Shown: piece after piece, positions 1 to 8,021 of the stretch
Layout: every line of letters begins with the position of its first letter
Numbering within the stretch: the stretch's first letter is position 1
Origin: CAYMRB01 sp964392615
Lineage (GTDB): Bacteria > Planctomycetota > UBA8108
Assembly (NCBI GenBank): GCA_964392615.1
Contig: CAYMRB010000181.1
Span: forward strand, 1-18,192
Direction of reading: 5' to 3'
DNA: 18,192 nt
Translations under genes and position numbers: made by a program
Notes under the pieces: generated by a model
What the model was told of the DNA's origin: nothing
The model's database searches: none
What the model saw: the letters and a program-made list of their open reading frames with translations, nothing else

Positions 1-443
1 CCCTCCGGGTCGGCCATGTACACGAGCTCGATCGTCCCCTCTCCCGGCACGGCGCGCGTGTGCATCGCGCCGACGTCCCGGCCGCCCTTCTCGAGCACGA
101 GTTCGCGCGCCTCGGCGACCGACTCGACCTCGAACGCGATATGCGGGAAGCCGGGCGTGTTCAGGCGCATCGTCGGGCGCGGGTCGTTCTCGCCGTATTG
201 GAAGATCTCGATCGTCGGTCCGCCGTCGCCGTGACCCGGAACGCGCAGGTGGATGCCGTTGATCCAGGCGCCGGGGATGCCGGTCAGCGTTTCGACCCAG
301 GGGCCGTGGTGGTCCCTCTCGACGCCGACCGGCTCGCAGCCGAACACCTCGACGTAGAAGTCGACCAGCCGGCGCCAATCGTCCGCGACGATGTTGACGT
401 GTGCGTAGCGCGCTCGGATCGGGCCTTTCTTGCGGTTCGCCAT
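1..443 (-). CDS. VOC (glyoxalase/dioxygenase superfamily) protein, 3' end outside window
   Basis: The frame runs leftward from an ATG at 443 and is still open at base 1, giving 147 visible residues. It has the two-module VOC fold. The N-terminal module begins with YAHVNIVADDW and the second with FPHIAFEVES. The four usual metal-ligand positions look filled: H15, E79 (IEIFQY), H101 and E139 (IELVYM). The spacing resembles glyoxalase I-like or extradiol-like small VOC proteins of about 150 residues, so only a few residues are probably missing. A purine-rich GGAGACGAAGG lies just before the ATG. The gene is divergent from the RND operon and shares its upstream region. VOC members include lactoylglutathione lyases, dioxygenases and resistance proteins, and the substrate cannot be told from sequence. 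The family call is firm; the function is open. Confidence 0.88.
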   Translation of the reverse strand, partial: MANRKKGPIRARYAHVNIVADDWRRLVDFYVEVFGCEPVGVERDHHGPWVETLTGIPGAWINGIHLRVPGHGDGGPTIEIFQYGENDPRPTMRLNTPGFPHIAFEVESVAEARELVLEKGGRDVGAMHTRAVPGEGTIELVYMADPE

Positions 444-538
444 CGTCCTTCGTCTCCGGGATTCTCCGATCGCCTGTCTCGTACGGGCGGCAGATAGACC
501 TTTCCTTCCACCTCGACTCGGTTTACCACTATGGGCTC

Positions 539-550
539 GGTTCCGGAACC
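539..550. promoter_or_regulatory. 12-bp perfect palindrome between divergent VOC and RND genes
   Basis: GGTTCCGGAACC is a perfect inverted repeat lying 73 bases before the chosen start of the adaptor gene and 96 bases from the VOC start. It sits in the only sizeable gap (444-622) between these divergent genes, where an operator for a dimeric regulator would be expected. No regulator gene is adjacent, and I could not find a convincing -10/-35 pair near it. The operator role is inference. Confidence 0.35.
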
Positions 551-622
551 ATCCTGTCCGTCGCCCGAATTCACCGGGTTCAGTGCAGGAGCTCGCGACC
601 CGTTCTGACGACCTCACACGAT

Positions 623-1828
623 TTGCCAACTCGCCCGCTCTTGCAGCCATACGCCCGTCGCGTCGTCGGCGCGTTCTGCGTAGCCCTCGCCCTCGCGTTG
701 ACCTCCTGCGATGCGGGCGGCGATGCCGGTGCGAACGGCGCCGCGGGCACACGCCGCGGCGGCGACTTCGCCGGACAGCCGCCGGTGCCGGTCGCGGTCG
801 AGGCGGCGATGACCGGCTCGATCTCCAGCTTCTACACGGCGACCGCGACGCTCGAGGTCGAGAAGGAGGCCCAGGTGCTCGCGCGGGTCTCGGGGATCGT
901 CGAGAAGCGTCACCACGAGGAGGGCGACGACGTCCCGGTCGACGAGCCCCTTCTCACCATCGACAACGACGAGTACCGGCTGCGTTTCGAGCAGGCCCAG
1001 GCGCGGCGCGTCAGCCTCGAGGCGAAGTACACGCGTCTCCTGAAGGTCTCCAAGGACCTCGTGTCCGTCGACGAGCTCGAGGCCGCGCAGAACGACCTCG
1101 ACACGGCGAAGGCCGACGAAGGCCTCGCGAAGCTGCAGCTGTCGTACACGACCGTCGTCGCGCCCTTCGAGGGGCGGATCGTCCAGCGCTTCGTCGACGA
1201 GGGGCAGAACGTCACCGTCGGCACGCCTCTATTCACGGTCGCGGACTTCAACCCGCTTCTCGCGCGCGTCTACGTGCCGGCGAAGCAACTCGGCAAGCTC
1301 GCGACGGAGCAGGCGGTCGATCTCGTGCTCGACTCGATCGATCCGCGCTCGACGGAGGCCGACACCGGGCCGCTGAAGGGCACGATTACCGAGATCAGCC
1401 CGGTCATCGATCCGGAAACCGGCACGATCAAGGTGACCATCGAGATTCCGGACTACCCGAAGAACACTCGACCCGGCGACTTCGCCGAGGTGCGCATCGT
1501 CACCGAGGAGCGCGCCAGCGCGACCCTCGTGTCGAAGACCGCCGTCTTCACCGACAAGGGCGAGCGCGTCGCGTACGTCGCGGATACCGCGAACGGCACC
1601 GCCGAGCGGCGCGTTGTCGAGGTGGGCTTCTCCGACGACGACCGCACCGAGATTCGCGACGGCATCGGCCCGGGCGACCTCGTCATCGTCAAGGGGCAGC
1701 GTTCGCTGCGCCACGGCTCGCCGATCAAGATTCTCGCGGGGCCCGGCAGTCCTGAGGGGGCTGACGACGCCGACGGCGAGGTGTCGTCCTCGACGGACTC
1801 CGAGAAGAAGTCACAGGACTCGCTATGA
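623..1828 (+). CDS. RND efflux periplasmic adaptor (membrane fusion) lipoprotein
   Basis: This is the HlyD/MFP-family adaptor that links inner-membrane RND permeases to an outer membrane channel. The start is uncertain. No ATG fits; I chose TTG at 623, which gives 401 residues (normal for the family). It places a signal peptide with the lipobox LTSC before Cys29, so the mature protein should be a lipid-anchored periplasmic lipoprotein. TTG at 641 would also work, and neither has a good ribosome binding site. After the low-complexity DAGGDAGANG linker come the first half of the lipoyl/barrel-sandwich domain (VLARVSGIVEKRHHEEGDDV), an alpha-helical hairpin with coiled-coil character (about residues 110-165) and the second lipoyl half (VVAPFEGRIVQRFVDEGQNV). 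Beta-barrel and membrane-proximal domains follow (ISPVIDPETGTIKV, RPGDFAEVRIV). Its stop overlaps the permease start (ATGA, 1825-1828), so translation is probably coupled. The ligand is unknown. Confidence 0.93.
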   Translation: MPTRPLLQPYARRVVGAFCVALALALTSCDAGGDAGANGAAGTRRGGDFAGQPPVPVAVEAAMTGSISSFYTATATLEVEKEAQVLARVSGIVEKRHHEEGDDVPVDEPLLTIDNDEYRLRFEQAQARRVSLEAKYTRLLKVSKDLVSVDELEAAQNDLDTAKADEGLAKLQLSYTTVVAPFEGRIVQRFVDEGQNVTVGTPLFTVADFNPLLARVYVPAKQLGKLATEQAVDLVLDSIDPRSTEADTGPLKGTITEISPVIDPETGTIKVTIEIPDYPKNTRPGDFAEVRIVTEERASATLVSKTAVFTDKGERVAYVADTANGTAERRVVEVGFSDDDRTEIRDGIGPGDLVIVKGQRSLRHGSPIKILAGPGSPEGADDADGEVSSSTDSEKKSQDSL

Positions 1829-4800
1829 GGGCGCTCGTCGACCTGGCCGTCCGGCGGCGGGTCAGCGTCACGATGACGGCTCTCGCGGTGACGGCCTTCG
1901 GGTTCGTCGGCTACTCGCGGCTGTCGCTCGAGCTTTTCCCGGACATCTCCTATCCGTCGATCACGATTCAGACCGCCTTTCCGGACACCGCGCCGCAGGA
2001 GGTCGAGTACCTGATCACGCGCGACGTCGAGGACGTCGTCGGCGTCCTCCCGGGGCTGCAGACGGTGCACTCGGTGTCGCGCTCGGGCACGTCCGAGGTG
2101 ACGCTCGAGTTCGATTGGGGCTCCGACATGGACTACCTGTCCATGGAGGTGCGCGAGAAGCTCGATCGTCTCAATCTGCCGGAGGAGGCCGAGGATCCCG
2201 TCGTCCTGCGCTTCGACCCGAGCCTCGACCCGATCGTTCGCATCGCCCTGTCGAGCGACGGCGACCTGCGCGAGTTGCGCTACTTCGGCGAGCAGCGCCT
2301 CAAGCAAGACCTCGAGACTCTGAAGGGCATCGCGTCAGCACAGGTCAAGGGCGGCCTCGAGGAGGAGATCCAGATCGAGGTCGACCAGGAACGCCTCGCG
2401 GCCCTCGGTATTCCCCTCGCGCGTATCCGTCAGGTGGTCGAAGCCTCGAACCTCAACCTGCCCGGCGGCGCGCTGCGCGGCGAGGATCGCCAGTATCTGA
2501 TCCGCACCGTCAACGAGTTCGAAGACCTCGAGGAGATCCGCCGCCTGATCATCTGGCAGGACGGCCCGGCCTCCGTGCGCCTCGGCGAGGTCGCGAACGT
2601 GTTCATGGGGGCGAAGGAGCGCGAGGAGATCACGCGCGTCAACGGGAAGGAGTCCGTCGAGATCTCGATCTACAAGGAGGGCGACGCGAACACCGTCACG
2701 GTCGCCAAGGCCCTCTGGAAGAGGCTCGACGCGTGGAAGCCGAAGCTCCCACCCGGCTACCGACTCGACGCGCTGTTCGATCAATCACAGTTCATCGAGC
2801 AGGCGGTCAACGAGGTCCGCAACGCGGCCATCATCGGCGGCATCCTCGCGATTCTCGTGCTCTTCGCATTCCTGCGCGATTTCCGCAGCACGCTGATCAT
2901 CGCGACGTCGATTCCGCTGTCGGTCATCGCGACGTTCCTGTGCATGTACCTGCTCGACATCTCGCTGAACATCGTGTCGCTCGGCGGGCTGACGCTGGGA
3001 ATCGGGATGCTCGTCGACAACTCGATCGTCGTCCTCGAGTCGATCTATCGCCGCCGCCAGCAGGGCATGCGGATCGTGCGCGCGGTGGTGGACGGAACGG
3101 TCGAGGTCGGCCCCGCGGTCATCGCGTCGACCCTGACGACGGTCGCGGTCTTCCTGCCTATCGTGTTCGTGAAGGGCATCGCGGGCCAGCTCTTCAAGGA
3201 CCAGGCGATGACCGTGACGATCAGCCTGCTGTCATCGCTCGTCGTCGCGGTCACCGTGATCCCGATGCTCAGCGCGGTCGGTCGATCCGGTAGAGCGCTG
3301 AAGACCGGGCGCGAGCCCGTGGGCGTGGCGTCGACCGAACTCGCGACGCTCGGCGTCGTGTCGCGGCTCTACGACAGACTCGTGCGGGCCGCGATCGCGA
3401 GCCGTTGGTTGACGCTGGTCATCGCATTCGCGCTGTTCTTCGGCTCCGTGTGGTCGATCCGCTTCGTCGGAAGGGAGCTGATCCCGCCGCTCAGCGAGGG
3501 CGAGTTCTTCTTCGAGGTCAACCTGCCGGAGGGCACGTCGCTGGCCGCGACCGATCGCACGATCGCCGATCTCGAGGACGCCGCGCGACGCGACGATATC
3601 GAGCGCTATTACTCGACCGTCGGCAGCCGCCTGGTCTCCGGAGGCATGACGCTCAATCCGCGCGCCGAGAACCTCGGCCAGCTCAACATCGTCATGAAGG
3701 ATCGCACCGACGGCGTCGGCGAGGCGCGCCTTGCCGACGAGCTGCGCCGCCGGTTCGCCGACGTTCCCGATCTCGATATCAAGCTCGGTCGGCCGTCGTA
3801 CTTCAGCCTCAAGACACCGATCGAGGTGATCATCTACGGCGAAGAGCTCGACGAGTTGCGCACGCGATCCCTCGCGCTCGCGCGTGCGATCGAGAAGGTC
3901 GACGGACTCGTCGATGTCCGCTCGTCGCTCGAGGCCGGCAATCCCGAAATCCAGGTCGTGTTCGATCGCCAGCGCCTCGCGGCTCTCGGGGTGGACATGG
4001 CGACGGCGTCCGAGACGCTGCGCAATCGCGTGCAGGGCATCGTGCCGACCCAATTCCAAGAGAGCGACCGGCAGATCGACATCCGCGTCCGCAACGTCGA
4101 GGCCGCGCGCAAGACCGTCGACGACGTGCGCAATCTGGTCATTCCGTCCACCGACGGCAAGCTGCTCGACCTGCTGACCGTCGCGGACGTCGAGCTCGGG
4201 CGCGGGCCAGCCGAAATCCATCGCCTGAAGCAGCAGCGCGCGGCCGTCGTCACCGCGAACCTCGAGGGCCTCAGTCTCGGCGCGGCGATCCAGGCGGTCG
4301 AAGCGGCGATCGCGTCGACGCCCTCGACGCAGGGTGTGACGATCGAGCTCGGCGGCCAGAACCGCGAGATGCAGGTATCGTTCAATAGTCTGATGCAGAT
4401 GCTCGCGTTCGCGGTCTTCATGGTCTACCTCGTGATGGCCGCGACGTTCGAGTCGTTCCTGCACCCGTTCATCGTGCTGTTCACGATTCCGCTGTCGATT
4501 GTCGGAGTGGTCGCCGGGTTGCTGCTGACCGACACGACGATCAGCGTCATCGTGCTGATCGGCACGATCATGTTGGTCGGCATCGTGGTCAACAACGCGA
4601 TCGTGCTGATCGACACGATCAACCGGCTGCGTCGCCGCGGCGAGGAGAAGGTCGCCGCCGTGATTCGTGCGGGCCACATCCGGCTGCGGCCGATCGTCAT
4701 GACGACCCTGACGACCATTCTCGGCCTGCTGCCGATGGCGATCAGTTGGGGGGAAGGTGCCGAGCTGCGCGCGCCGCTCGCGATCACCGTCGCGTTCGGC

Positions 4801-4932
4801 CTGGCGCTGAGCACGCTGCTGACGCTCGTCGTGATTCCCGCGGTCTACGTGGCTGTGCCGTCCCGCGTCGCGCCGGAAGAGAACGGCGACGATACGGGTG
4901 ACGATCCGCGCGGGGAGGTCGTCGCGTCATGA
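1825..4932 (+). CDS. RND efflux permease, AcrB/MdtB-like (HAE-type), pump 1
   Basis: This 1035-residue protein has the full RND length and architecture: TM1 near the N terminus, a periplasmic porter domain with SLELFPDISYPSI, TM2-6, a second porter domain, and TM8-12. TM4 carries GMLVDNSIVVLESI with D398 as the likely proton-relay aspartate; the next residue is Asn399, where AcrB has a second Asp. TM10 reads GIVVNNAIVLIDTIN, with N923-N924 where AcrB has a key Lys. This DN/NN pattern occurs in many non-AcrB HAE-type pumps, so the protein need not be defective. TM11 has RLRPIVMTTLTTILGLLPMA, the usual family signature. ATG at 1825 overlaps the adaptor stop, and the stop overlaps the next ATG. 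The pump should work by proton-driven export as a trimer or heterotrimer. Substrate specificity cannot be read from the sequence. Confidence 0.96.
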   Translation: MRALVDLAVRRRVSVTMTALAVTAFGFVGYSRLSLELFPDISYPSITIQTAFPDTAPQEVEYLITRDVEDVVGVLPGLQTVHSVSRSGTSEVTLEFDWGSDMDYLSMEVREKLDRLNLPEEAEDPVVLRFDPSLDPIVRIALSSDGDLRELRYFGEQRLKQDLETLKGIASAQVKGGLEEEIQIEVDQERLAALGIPLARIRQVVEASNLNLPGGALRGEDRQYLIRTVNEFEDLEEIRRLIIWQDGPASVRLGEVANVFMGAKEREEITRVNGKESVEISIYKEGDANTVTVAKALWKRLDAWKPKLPPGYRLDALFDQSQFIEQAVNEVRNAAIIGGILAILVLFAFLRDFRSTLIIATSIPLSVIATFLCMYLLDISLNIVSLGGLTLGIGMLVDNSIVVLESIYRRRQQGMRIVRAVVDGTVEVGPAVIASTLTTVAVFLPIVFVKGIAGQLFKDQAMTVTISLLSSLVVAVTVIPMLSAVGRSGRALKTGREPVGVASTELATLGVVSRLYDRLVRAAIASRWLTLVIAFALFFGSVWSIRFVGRELIPPLSEGEFFFEVNLPEGTSLAATDRTIADLEDAARRDDIERYYSTVGSRLVSGGMTLNPRAENLGQLNIVMKDRTDGVGEARLADELRRRFADVPDLDIKLGRPSYFSLKTPIEVIIYGEELDELRTRSLALARAIEKVDGLVDVRSSLEAGNPEIQVVFDRQRLAALGVDMATASETLRNRVQGIVPTQFQESDRQIDIRVRNVEAARKTVDDVRNLVIPSTDGKLLDLLTVADVELGRGPAEIHRLKQQRAAVVTANLEGLSLGAAIQAVEAAIASTPSTQGVTIELGGQNREMQVSFNSLMQMLAFAVFMVYLVMAATFESFLHPFIVLFTIPLSIVGVVAGLLLTDTTISVIVLIGTIMLVGIVVNNAIVLIDTINRLRRRGEEKVAAVIRAGHIRLRPIVMTTLTTILGLLPMAISWGEGAELRAPLAITVAFGLALSTLLTLVVIPAVYVAVPSRVAPEENGDDTGDDPRGEVVAS

Positions 4933-7900
4933 CGTTTCCCGAGCTGGCGATCCGCCGTCACGTCACGACGCTGATGATCCTTGTCAGCGTCGGCGTGCTC
5001 GGGGCGGTTGCGATCACGCGATTGCCGCTCGCGTTCATGCCGGACATTGAAGAGCCCGAGCTGTTCGTGCGCTTTCCGTACCCGAGCGCGTCGCCCGAGC
5101 AGGTCGAGCGGATGGTCATTCGCCCGGCTGAGGACGCCCTCGGCTCGGTCAAGGGGCTGAAGCACATGTGGGCCCGCTGCGACGACGACGGCGGCATGAT
5201 TCGCCTCGAGTTCGACTGGTCGGTCAACCTGCCCATCGCGCGAGTCGAAGTGTGGGAGAAGATCGACCGGCTGCGGCGCGATCTGCCCGATGACATCGGC
5301 GACATCACGGTGGGGACGCACTGGAACAATCGCGAGTCCGACGATCCCGTCATGGAGGGACGGTTGAGCTCTGAGCGGGATCTCAAGCAGAGCTTCGACC
5401 TGCTCGACCGACGGCTGATCAAGCCGCTACAGCGCGTCAAGGGCGTCGCGCAGGTTCGCCTGGACGGTGTGGCTCCGCGCGAGGTGCGCATCAACCTGCG
5501 GCTCGCCGATCTCGAGCTGTACTCGATCGACGTGCGCGATGTCTCGCGCCTCCTTCGCAGCAGCAACTTCAATCAATCGCTCGGACAGATCGTCGACGGC
5601 GAGACGCGTTACTCGCTGCGTACCATCGGTGCATTCTCGACGGTCGACGAGGTTCGCGATCTCGTCATCCGCGCGGACGGCCTGCGCCTGCGCCACATTG
5701 CCGACGTGACGTACGACGAGCCGGAGCTCGATTTCGGTCGCCATCTCGATCGCAACTTCGCCGTCGGCTTCACCGTCAGCCGTGAGTCGAAGGCGAACAC
5801 CGTCGAGGTCTGCGACGCCCTCGACGAGCGCCTGCGGCAACTCGAGGACGATCCGGAGCTCGAAGGCGTCAAACACATCGTCTGGTTCAATCAGGGCCGG
5901 GAGATCAAGAAGACGCTCGCCGAGCTGTTCTACGCGGGCGTGTTCGGCGCGATTCTCGCGTCAATCGTGCTCTTCCTGTTCCTGCGGCGATTCTCGACGA
6001 CGCTGATCTCGGTGGCGTGCATTCCGTTCTCGCTCGTCGCTACCTGCGGTGTCATCTGGTTTCGCGGCGGCAATCTGAACACGTTGACGCTTCTAGGGTT
6101 GATCGTCGGCGTCGGCATGCTGGTCGATAACGCCGTCGTCGTCATCGAGAACATCTTCCGCCACCAGGAGCGCGGCGAGACGCGCAAGGAGGCGGCGCGG
6201 CTCGGATCGCGAGAGGTGTCGACGGCGGTGATCGCGGCGACGTTGACGTCGGTCATCGTCTTTCTGCCGATCATCTTCAACAAGCCGAGCGAGATGAACA
6301 TCCGGCTGCGCGAGATCGGCGTGACGGTCTGCCTGACGTTGCTCGCGTCGCTGTTCATCAGCCAGACACTGATTCCGCTCGCGACGTCGTGGTTCATTCG
6401 CGTCAAGCGTCGCCCGAAGGATCGCTGGCTGGCGTGGATCGAGGATCGTTACGTTCGGCTTCTGAAGCTCAACCTCAAGCACCGTTGGCTGACGCCACTA
6501 ATCCTGCTCGCGATCGCCGCATCGGCCGTGTGGCCGTTCCTGCATGTCGACATCAACTTCGATCAGCAACGCAGCGCGCCGTACGCGCAGGTGCACTATC
6601 GCTTCAGCGAGGAGACCAGCCTGAAGCGCAAGGAGGAGACGATCTCGCGGGTCGAGAATCACCTCTGGCCGTATCGCGAGGAGTTCGACGCGGACTCGAT
6701 CTACAGCTGGTGGAGCCAGGGCTTCACGATGACCCGCGTCTATCTGAAGGAAGGCTACGCGACGCAGGAGAACATCGATCGCGTCAAGGAACGGCTGCGG
6801 GAGATCTTGCCCGAGATCGCGGGCGTGAAGATCGACGTCAGCGACGGACACCGCAGGTGGCATCGCAATCGCGGCAAGCGGATCGCGTTCCAGATCGTCG
6901 GCGAGGACGCCGACATGCTGGCCGAGCTTGCCGAGGAAGCGCGGCAGAAGATCGAGGAGATTCCCGGCCTCGTATCGCCGTACGCGGGCAATCAGGACTC
7001 GCAGCACGAGCTACACGTCGAGCTCGATCGCGATCTCGTCGCGCGGTACGACGTGTTCTCGACGCAGGTCTCCGAGCGCGTCGGCCTGACGTTCCGCGGC
7101 CGTCGCATGCCGAAGTTCCGCACGCCGGACGGCGAACGCGAGATGTGGCTTGCGCTCGACGAACGCGAGACGGAGAGCGTTTCGCAGCTCCACAACCTGC
7201 CGATGTGGACGCCGGGCGGTCGAACCGTGCCGCTCGCTGCGCTGGCCGACTTTCGCGAGCTGCCGGGGCCGGAGCGCATCGAGCGCGACGATCGGTTGAA
7301 GAGCGTCTGGGTCGGCGCAACGTACAGCGAGGGGACGCGTGAGCAGTACCAGCCGCTCGTCGAGGCTGTGGTCGCGTCGATGTCGTTCCCGCCGGGTTAC
7401 TCGTGGACGTTCGGTCAGTGGCAAGCGCGGCGCGAGGAGCAATCGCGCGAGTTTCTCGTCGATCTGCTGCTCGCCCTGCTGCTCGTCTTCGCGGTCATGG
7501 CGGGGCTCTTCGAGTCTGTCGGTCGTGCGGTGGCGTTGATGATCGCGTTGCCGTTCGCACTCGCTGGCGCGATCTGGACGCTGTGGCTGACCGGCAGCGA
7601 CCTCGACCAGCCGGCGGCGGTCGGCGTGTTGCTGCTCATCGGCATCGTCGTGAACAACGGCATCGTGATGCTCGAGCACATCAACAACTACCAGCGTCTC
7701 GGCATGTCGCGGACGCGGGCGATGTTGCAGGGGGGCCGCGAACGCTTGCGGCCGATCCTGATGACCGCGGCGACGACGCTGTTCGGCCTCCTGCCGATGG
7801 TCATCCAGCGACCGTCGCTCGGCGGCGTGTACTACTACTCGATGGCGTACGTGATCATGGGCGGCATCGCGGTGTCGACATTCCTGACGGCGGTGCTGTT

Positions 7901-8021
7901 GCCGTCGACCGCGACGCTGGTCGAGGATGCGGCGGCGCTGGGCGGCCGACTGCTGCGGGCGCCGTTCGTCGGCCGCCACGCACCCTCGCGCTCCGATGGA
8001 TCGGATGGTCAGGGCTGTTAG
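4929..8021 (+). CDS. RND efflux permease, pump 2 (paralogue in tandem)
   Basis: This second full-length RND permease has 1030 residues and starts at the ATG inside the ATGA overlap at 4929-4932. It is clearly homologous to, but strongly diverged from, pump 1. TM1 is followed by RLPLAFMPDIEEPELFVRFP, TM4 has GVGMLVDNAVVVIENIF (D400-N401), TM10 has GIVVNNGIVMLEHINNY (N909-N910), and then RLRPILMTAATTLFGLLPMV. Its periplasmic loops differ most, for example the HRRWHRNRGKR stretch near residue 640. A tandem pair served by one adaptor recalls MdtB/MdtC, where both subunits join one heterotrimer, although independent homotrimers sharing an adaptor are equally possible. The last four bases overlap the tail of the convergent AhpD-like gene. 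The C-terminal approximately 30 residues are hydrophilic and probably cytoplasmic. Confidence 0.95.
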   Translation: MTFPELAIRRHVTTLMILVSVGVLGAVAITRLPLAFMPDIEEPELFVRFPYPSASPEQVERMVIRPAEDALGSVKGLKHMWARCDDDGGMIRLEFDWSVNLPIARVEVWEKIDRLRRDLPDDIGDITVGTHWNNRESDDPVMEGRLSSERDLKQSFDLLDRRLIKPLQRVKGVAQVRLDGVAPREVRINLRLADLELYSIDVRDVSRLLRSSNFNQSLGQIVDGETRYSLRTIGAFSTVDEVRDLVIRADGLRLRHIADVTYDEPELDFGRHLDRNFAVGFTVSRESKANTVEVCDALDERLRQLEDDPELEGVKHIVWFNQGREIKKTLAELFYAGVFGAILASIVLFLFLRRFSTTLISVACIPFSLVATCGVIWFRGGNLNTLTLLGLIVGVGMLVDNAVVVIENIFRHQERGETRKEAARLGSREVSTAVIAATLTSVIVFLPIIFNKPSEMNIRLREIGVTVCLTLLASLFISQTLIPLATSWFIRVKRRPKDRWLAWIEDRYVRLLKLNLKHRWLTPLILLAIAASAVWPFLHVDINFDQQRSAPYAQVHYRFSEETSLKRKEETISRVENHLWPYREEFDADSIYSWWSQGFTMTRVYLKEGYATQENIDRVKERLREILPEIAGVKIDVSDGHRRWHRNRGKRIAFQIVGEDADMLAELAEEARQKIEEIPGLVSPYAGNQDSQHELHVELDRDLVARYDVFSTQVSERVGLTFRGRRMPKFRTPDGEREMWLALDERETESVSQLHNLPMWTPGGRTVPLAALADFRELPGPERIERDDRLKSVWVGATYSEGTREQYQPLVEAVVASMSFPPGYSWTFGQWQARREEQSREFLVDLLLALLLVFAVMAGLFESVGRAVALMIALPFALAGAIWTLWLTGSDLDQPAAVGVLLLIGIVVNNGIVMLEHINNYQRLGMSRTRAMLQGGRERLRPILMTAATTLFGLLPMVIQRPSLGGVYYYSMAYVIMGGIAVSTFLTAVLLPSTATLVEDAAALGGRLLRAPFVGRHAPSRSDGSDGQGC

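Noticed and set aside
511..536. Possible sigma-70 promoter (TTCCAC with TATGGG) before the adaptor gene
   Set aside because: Only two bases of the -35 and a poor -10 match the consensus; not better than chance.
401..622. N-terminal extension of the adaptor protein upstream of TTG 623
   Set aside because: The extra 74 residues would precede the lipoprotein signal peptide, which must be at the N terminus, and no family member has such an extension.
3232..4677. Long antisense frame opposite RND permease 1
   Set aside because: The Arg/Asp/His-rich composition has no recognisable motifs, and the plus strand encodes an unmistakable RND protein.
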